Of a stretch of DNA of 64,000 nt, positions 61,018 to 64,000 are shown in pieces (position 1 is the stretch's first letter; each line of letters starts with the position of its first letter). Made by a program: the position numbers and the translations under genes. The DNA comes from an uncultured Veillonella sp. GTDB lineage: Bacteria; Bacillota; Negativicutes; Veillonellales; Veillonellaceae. The notes under the pieces were generated by a model. The model was given only the letters and a program-made list of their open reading frames with translations, did no database searches and was not told the origin of the DNA. The DNA lies in the NCBI RefSeq assembly GCF_934230905.1, contig NZ_CAKQFJ010000010.1, positions 11,064 through 75,063 on the forward strand. Direction: 5' to 3'.

Positions 61018-62030
61018 TCAAAAAAATCTACAGGAAGAGGAATTTGTAATTTCGCATTCGTTCCTCTTCCTTTAAACAACTGAAAATGATTTGAAAAATC
61101 CTCTCCTGTTACCAGGTATAAATTTTGCAAAGTAACCTGATCATCCTCAACTAGACCATCAAAAATAGCATAACGTATATCACCACTATAAAAATTAATA
61201 TTCTCGCTAGAAGCAATTTTTTCACCATCTTCTGGAGAGTGTAAACCTAAGTCAATAGTTGGTGATGTTTGAAGCTTCACTTCTAGTAATTGATTCATAA
61301 TATCTGGATACGTCCCATCATCTTCATAGTCATTATACCCAAGCCGGTTACATATCAATCGATGTAGCCCTGCACCTCGATTACGTTCCTGCACAGCATC
61401 TAAATAATCTAAATTTTCACCTAATAAAGGTAAAAGCAATTCATAAACTTTAGATATTCTTAAAAAATTAGTCCTTTGTGGATAGCTATTTGGATTTATC
61501 CCTAATAATGAATCATCAGAATCACTGACCCAATCCTCAACATTACTCGAATCTTTTTGTGAACAAATATTATCTTCATTAGATTTCATTGAAGCCTGAT
61601 ATTTTTTAGTCAATGTTCCTGTTCTATCATACTTTGCAAGCATTTCACCTGTAATAACTTTTACTGCTGTAACAATATCATTCTCATTCACTTTTAGGAA
61701 TACATATCTCCTAGCTGCATCAACCTCTTCATTCCAAATCTGTACATTAAGGCTTTTTTGACTATAAACATCAAAGTTCTGCCCTGGGAACCTAGGTTGA
61801 GTCCTCTTAAAAGATGAAGGAACTGGATATCCAAGTGCCCTACAAACCGCCACCTTAACGATTTTAGAGCGTGTTCGCAATTTATATCCTTGTAAAGGTA
61901 ATCCAATAAGCGAATTTACCAAAATAGTTTCTAATTCATGTGTTGGAATATATAACTGTGTATTCTCAGGATCAACTGGTTCATAAATAGATAGCCCACT
62001 TCTTGAAATATTTTCTACATAATTAACCAA
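61014..62030 (-). CDS. probable type II restriction endonuclease (PD-(D/E)XK)
   Basis: 338 aa. A PD-(D/E)XK core is visible: P242-D243, then E250-V-K252 (TYPDIMNQLLEVKLQ). The N-terminal half (RYVFLKVNENDIVTAVKVIT) could recognise DNA. I do not recognise the specificity. It is convergent with the methyltransferase gene and meets it stop to stop, as in many type II systems. It starts at TTG 62030 behind AGGGGAG; the rare start may keep nuclease levels low. Confidence 0.72.
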   Translation of the reverse strand: MVNYVENISRSGLSIYEPVDPENTQLYIPTHELETILVNSLIGLPLQGYKLRTRSKIVKVAVCRALGYPVPSSFKRTQPRFPGQNFDVYSQKSLNVQIWNEEVDAARRYVFLKVNENDIVTAVKVITGEMLAKYDRTGTLTKKYQASMKSNEDNICSQKDSSNVEDWVSDSDDSLLGINPNSYPQRTNFLRISKVYELLLPLLGENLDYLDAVQERNRGAGLHRLICNRLGYNDYEDDGTYPDIMNQLLEVKLQTSPTIDLGLHSPEDGEKIASSENINFYSGDIRYAIFDGLVEDDQVTLQNLYLVTGEDFSNHFQLFKGRGTNAKLQIPLPVDFFD

Positions 62031-62143
62031 ATCTGCACTCCCCTAAACAAATACTTTCTAGATAATATAAGATATAACAGCTGTGTCTATCCTTCCCACC
62101 AATAATTTAATAGAATATCCTATATATCTTGAATCAGAATTAT

Positions 62144-62168
62144 AAAAAAGCGGCCCTTGAGGCCGCCT
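62144..62168 (-). terminator. terminator of the SRP RNA gene
   Basis: GCGGCC cttga GGCCGC stem, followed on the minus strand by TTTTTT. Confidence 0.9.
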
Positions 62169-62170
62169 TT

Positions 62171-62306
62171 CAATATTCGATCACGACAGCCCCCGGGTTC
62201 CCTGTGGCACATGAAGGTTACCGCTTAGTGCTGCTACCTCTCAGTCCTGACACGATTCACAGGCCCCCATTGCACAGGCCCGAGAACTGCCATGATCCAA
62301 TATTGC
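62171..62306 (-). ncRNA. ffs: signal recognition particle RNA (small bacterial type)
   Basis: On the minus strand the 5' end (CAATATTGGATCATGGCAG) pairs with the 3' end (CTGTCGTGATCGAATATTG) to form the long rod. The conserved Ffh-binding region GTCAGGACTGAGAGGTAGCA then GCACTAAGCGG is at the tip. It forms SRP with Ffh and targets membrane proteins. TATAAT lies at 62321-62316 and a strong terminator follows. In Bacillus this gene is just upstream of dnaX; here 4.4 kb of accessory DNA intervenes. Confidence 0.92.
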
Positions 62307-62430
62307 AATATAAGTATTATACATTATGTAATAAAAGAAGTCTAGTGCCTAAAATTATTAACCTACATATTTATCAAGTAATCACTATCTTACTAAATAT
62401 AAGAAGCATCAATAAAACATATAATGTTTA

Positions 62431-63477
62431 TCATAAAAGACATTTAACTTTCACTATACTAGAAGACTTTGATGCATTATGATAGGTATTATCAAAAGAC
62501 TTCGCAATAATTTCCGCCTCTTCACGAATATGATACAACATTGAATCTACATTAAATGCTTCTATAGATGGCAAACTGATTCTAACTATTGTCCCCTTAT
62601 AATAGGCTTCGCCATACATTCTCTTACCATTAGCTTTTTGATATATATAGTTCTCTCCAGATACAATTAACAAAGAACCTTTTAAAATCCTGCAAATTTC
62701 ACTAATAAAATATAAACCATATCCAGAATTAGCCCATTCTGATCTATCGTGGTTTTTCTCTCCTGGTGCAAATCGCTCTGATATACCAGGAGCAAGGGCA
62801 TATTCTAAGGCATTTATATTAGCCTCAATATACTCAGTATGAATACTATTTGACTTTAAACTATCATATATTCCACATCCCTCATCAAATACACATATTT
62901 CTGATAGTTTTAACCTAGGCCAGTACTGAGCAGCATAACCTACCATATCACAATTAGAGTGTTCAGGAATATTTCTTATCAATTCTCTTAACACATAATT
63001 ATAGAGATATTTAAGATCTTCATTATCATGAATTAAAACCGTCGATAATTCTTCTGCTATTATCTCAGCAACTTCACCATCTGCTAAAAATATACCTTTT
63101 TCCTTTTTTTTAGTTATAAAATTTTCAAGTTTTATAGGTAAATAATTTTGACTACCTAATAATTCACCAGGCATTTTGCCTAAGTCCAAAAATTTTGATA
63201 TAAATTTAAAAAATCCCATATTAGAAGCATAGGAAAATCCATTTTGTCCTGGTTTATATCTTACCTGGAAAGTTATATCTGGCTTTCTTTTTCTAGTCAT
63301 AGCAATAAATTCTTTTATTCCATGTGCAATATAGCATAAAGGAAATGGTTTTACAAACTTCATATCAAATTCAATTATGAAAGTATCATCCAATTCAGAA
63401 ATTTCCATATTAAACAGCTCATTAATCTGATTTATCGCTTCAATAGGGTCTTCAAATTTAGAAATATAAAAATACAA
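62431..63477 (-). CDS. GHKL (HATPase) family protein, stand-alone
   Basis: 348 aa. The ATP-binding Bergerat fold is C-terminal: N-box VLRELIRNIPEHS with N169, G1 box VFDEGCGI (D198-x-G-x-G202) and G2 box NSGYGLYFIS near 253. The first 130 residues are an unrecognised alpha/beta domain. There is no dimerisation His box or membrane segment, so it is not an ordinary sensor kinase. Placed in an accessory segment, it may be a defence or regulatory ATPase. It appears to start at TTG 63477 behind GGGGG. AT-rich codons suggest transfer. Confidence 0.7.
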   Translation of the reverse strand: MYFYISKFEDPIEAINQINELFNMEISELDDTFIIEFDMKFVKPFPLCYIAHGIKEFIAMTRKRKPDITFQVRYKPGQNGFSYASNMGFFKFISKFLDLGKMPGELLGSQNYLPIKLENFITKKKEKGIFLADGEVAEIIAEELSTVLIHDNEDLKYLYNYVLRELIRNIPEHSNCDMVGYAAQYWPRLKLSEICVFDEGCGIYDSLKSNSIHTEYIEANINALEYALAPGISERFAPGEKNHDRSEWANSGYGLYFISEICRILKGSLLIVSGENYIYQKANGKRMYGEAYYKGTIVRISLPSIEAFNVDSMLYHIREEAEIIAKSFDNTYHNASKSSSIVKVKCLL

Positions 63478-63841
63478 ACATATCCCCCGCTCTTTTAAAG
63501 TATACTATTCAAAACTATTAATATATTAATACATCTATATTCATCTACTCTATAAAATAGACCTTAGATCTTAATAAGCTAGAATACTAATGTATAAATT
63601 ACATATAAGATTAGACTCAATCAAAATAGTTTAATTATCTTAAATATAATTTTACCATATTTACTTATTCACATAATAAAAAATCCAAAAGCCTAATGTA
63701 AAAGCAACAAAATACTTTTACATTAGGCAATTCGACAGACTAAACAACTATGAAATTTTATAACTAAAAAACTTTATCTAGATTAGTACATATGGCTAAA
63801 GCCAACATAGTATAGTTACACACCGTATAATCCGTCAACCT
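63478..63841. other. 364-bp AT-rich intergenic region
   Basis: Contains the gltB terminator (63691-63728) and presumably the GHKL promoter. No gene, tRNA or repeat was found. Confidence 0.5.
63691..63728 (-). terminator. terminator of the gltB-like gene
   Basis: GCCTAATGTAAAAG and CTTTTACATTAGGC make a 14-bp stem followed on the minus strand by TTTTGGATTTTTT. Confidence 0.85.
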
Positions 63842-64000
63842 TTATTTTGCATATTTTTCTTTAAAAGCAGCCAATTGAGCATCTTCTAAGGACAAGCCTT
63901 GTTCTTTAAATCGTTCAATAGCCGCATGCATTTCTTCATATGCTACTGGAACAACTTTTGTAAATCTATTTACAAAATTATTCCAATTTTCTAGAATATG
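63842..64000 (-). CDS. gltB: 3' end of a glutamate synthase large subunit-like gene (partial)
   Basis: The last 52 codons read ILENWNNFVNRFTKVVPVAY then AAIERFKEQGLSLEDAQLAA, ending in KEKYAK and TAA. The N-W-x-x-F-x-x-x-F-x-K-V-x-P pattern is that of the extreme C-terminus of GltB. The rest of the gene lies to the right of the window, so the call rests on a short segment. Confidence 0.55.
   Translation of the reverse strand, partial: HILENWNNFVNRFTKVVPVAYEEMHAAIERFKEQGLSLEDAQLAAFKEKYAK

Larger units (their letters stand above)
62031..62430. other. 400-bp region with the SRP RNA gene
   Basis: Holds the SRP RNA (62171-62306), its terminator (62144-62168) and its promoter -10 (62316-62321). 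The remaining 62331-62430 is AT-rich and shows nothing else clear. Confidence 0.7.

Noticed and set aside
1..64000. CRISPR arrays, rRNA and tRNA genes
   Set aside because: No regularly spaced repeats, rRNA-like sequence or cloverleaf with CCA-type end was noticed on either strand.

Overview
The window looks like chromosome of a Veillonella-type member of the Negativicutes (low-GC, diderm Firmicutes). This is inferred, not proven. The signs are AT-rich DNA, a strongly expressed Ldh2-type lactate/malate dehydrogenase next to a lactate permease, a very large 2-hydroxyacyl-CoA dehydratase-type activase, lipoproteins with clear lipoboxes, and Firmicute-style dnaX-ybaB-recR-bofA gene order with an SRP RNA nearby. 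No rRNA, tRNA or CRISPR array was seen.

Layout. 1-3.9 kb is the integrase end of a prophage or integrative element: lysis-side antirepressor genes on the minus strand, CI-like repressor, ImmA-like protease and tyrosine integrase on the plus strand, with at least four copies of one 15-bp operator. 3.9-9.7 kb is a minus-strand housekeeping block (GIY-YIG protein, cyclophilin lipoprotein, HAD phosphatase, BrnQ transporter, molybdopterin oxidoreductase). 10.3-14.6 kb holds the lactate module and an MFS pump. 14.8-27.1 kb is mostly minus strand: giant activase, MetQ lipoprotein, DUF389 protein, CobT, NUDIX, DAACS symporter, Fe-alcohol dehydrogenase, flavodoxin. 27.2-31.9 kb carries class I ribonucleotide reductase genes nrdA and nrdB, each followed by a related structured RNA element, and a rubredoxin-like membrane protein. 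33.3-41.4 kb is the shikimate/phenylalanine pathway (aroF, aroB, aroA, aroC, pheA, fused aroE-aroK, convergent aroD), preceded by a classical aromatic leader-peptide attenuator. 41.5-50.3 kb holds transporters, an Rrf2 regulator and small secreted proteins. 50.5-57.7 kb is the minus-strand dnaX-ybaB-recR-bofA-uvrD/exonuclease-rluA cluster. 57.9-63.5 kb is an accessory insertion between dnaX and the SRP RNA region: a dead IS256-family element, a type II restriction-modification system and, beyond the SRP RNA gene, a lone GHKL ATPase. The window ends in the 3' end of a probable gltB.

Most notable signals. (1) Seven DnaA-box-like 9-mers in one orientation, spaced 12-21-21-21-21-12 bp, lie in a coding insertion of an rluA-family gene. 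(2) A 29-codon leader peptide with consecutive Tyr-Phe-Tyr-Trp-Phe-Phe codons and mutually exclusive hairpins lies upstream of the whole aro operon. (3) Two hairpins after nrdA and nrdB share internal-loop strands (TCCACC / CCAAAGTCAC) but have unrelated stems, which suggests a selected RNA structure. Weaker leads are alternative hairpins upstream of a GNAT gene, a terminator-like hairpin in the nrd leader, and a perfect 26-bp palindrome at the promoter of the rubredoxin-like gene.
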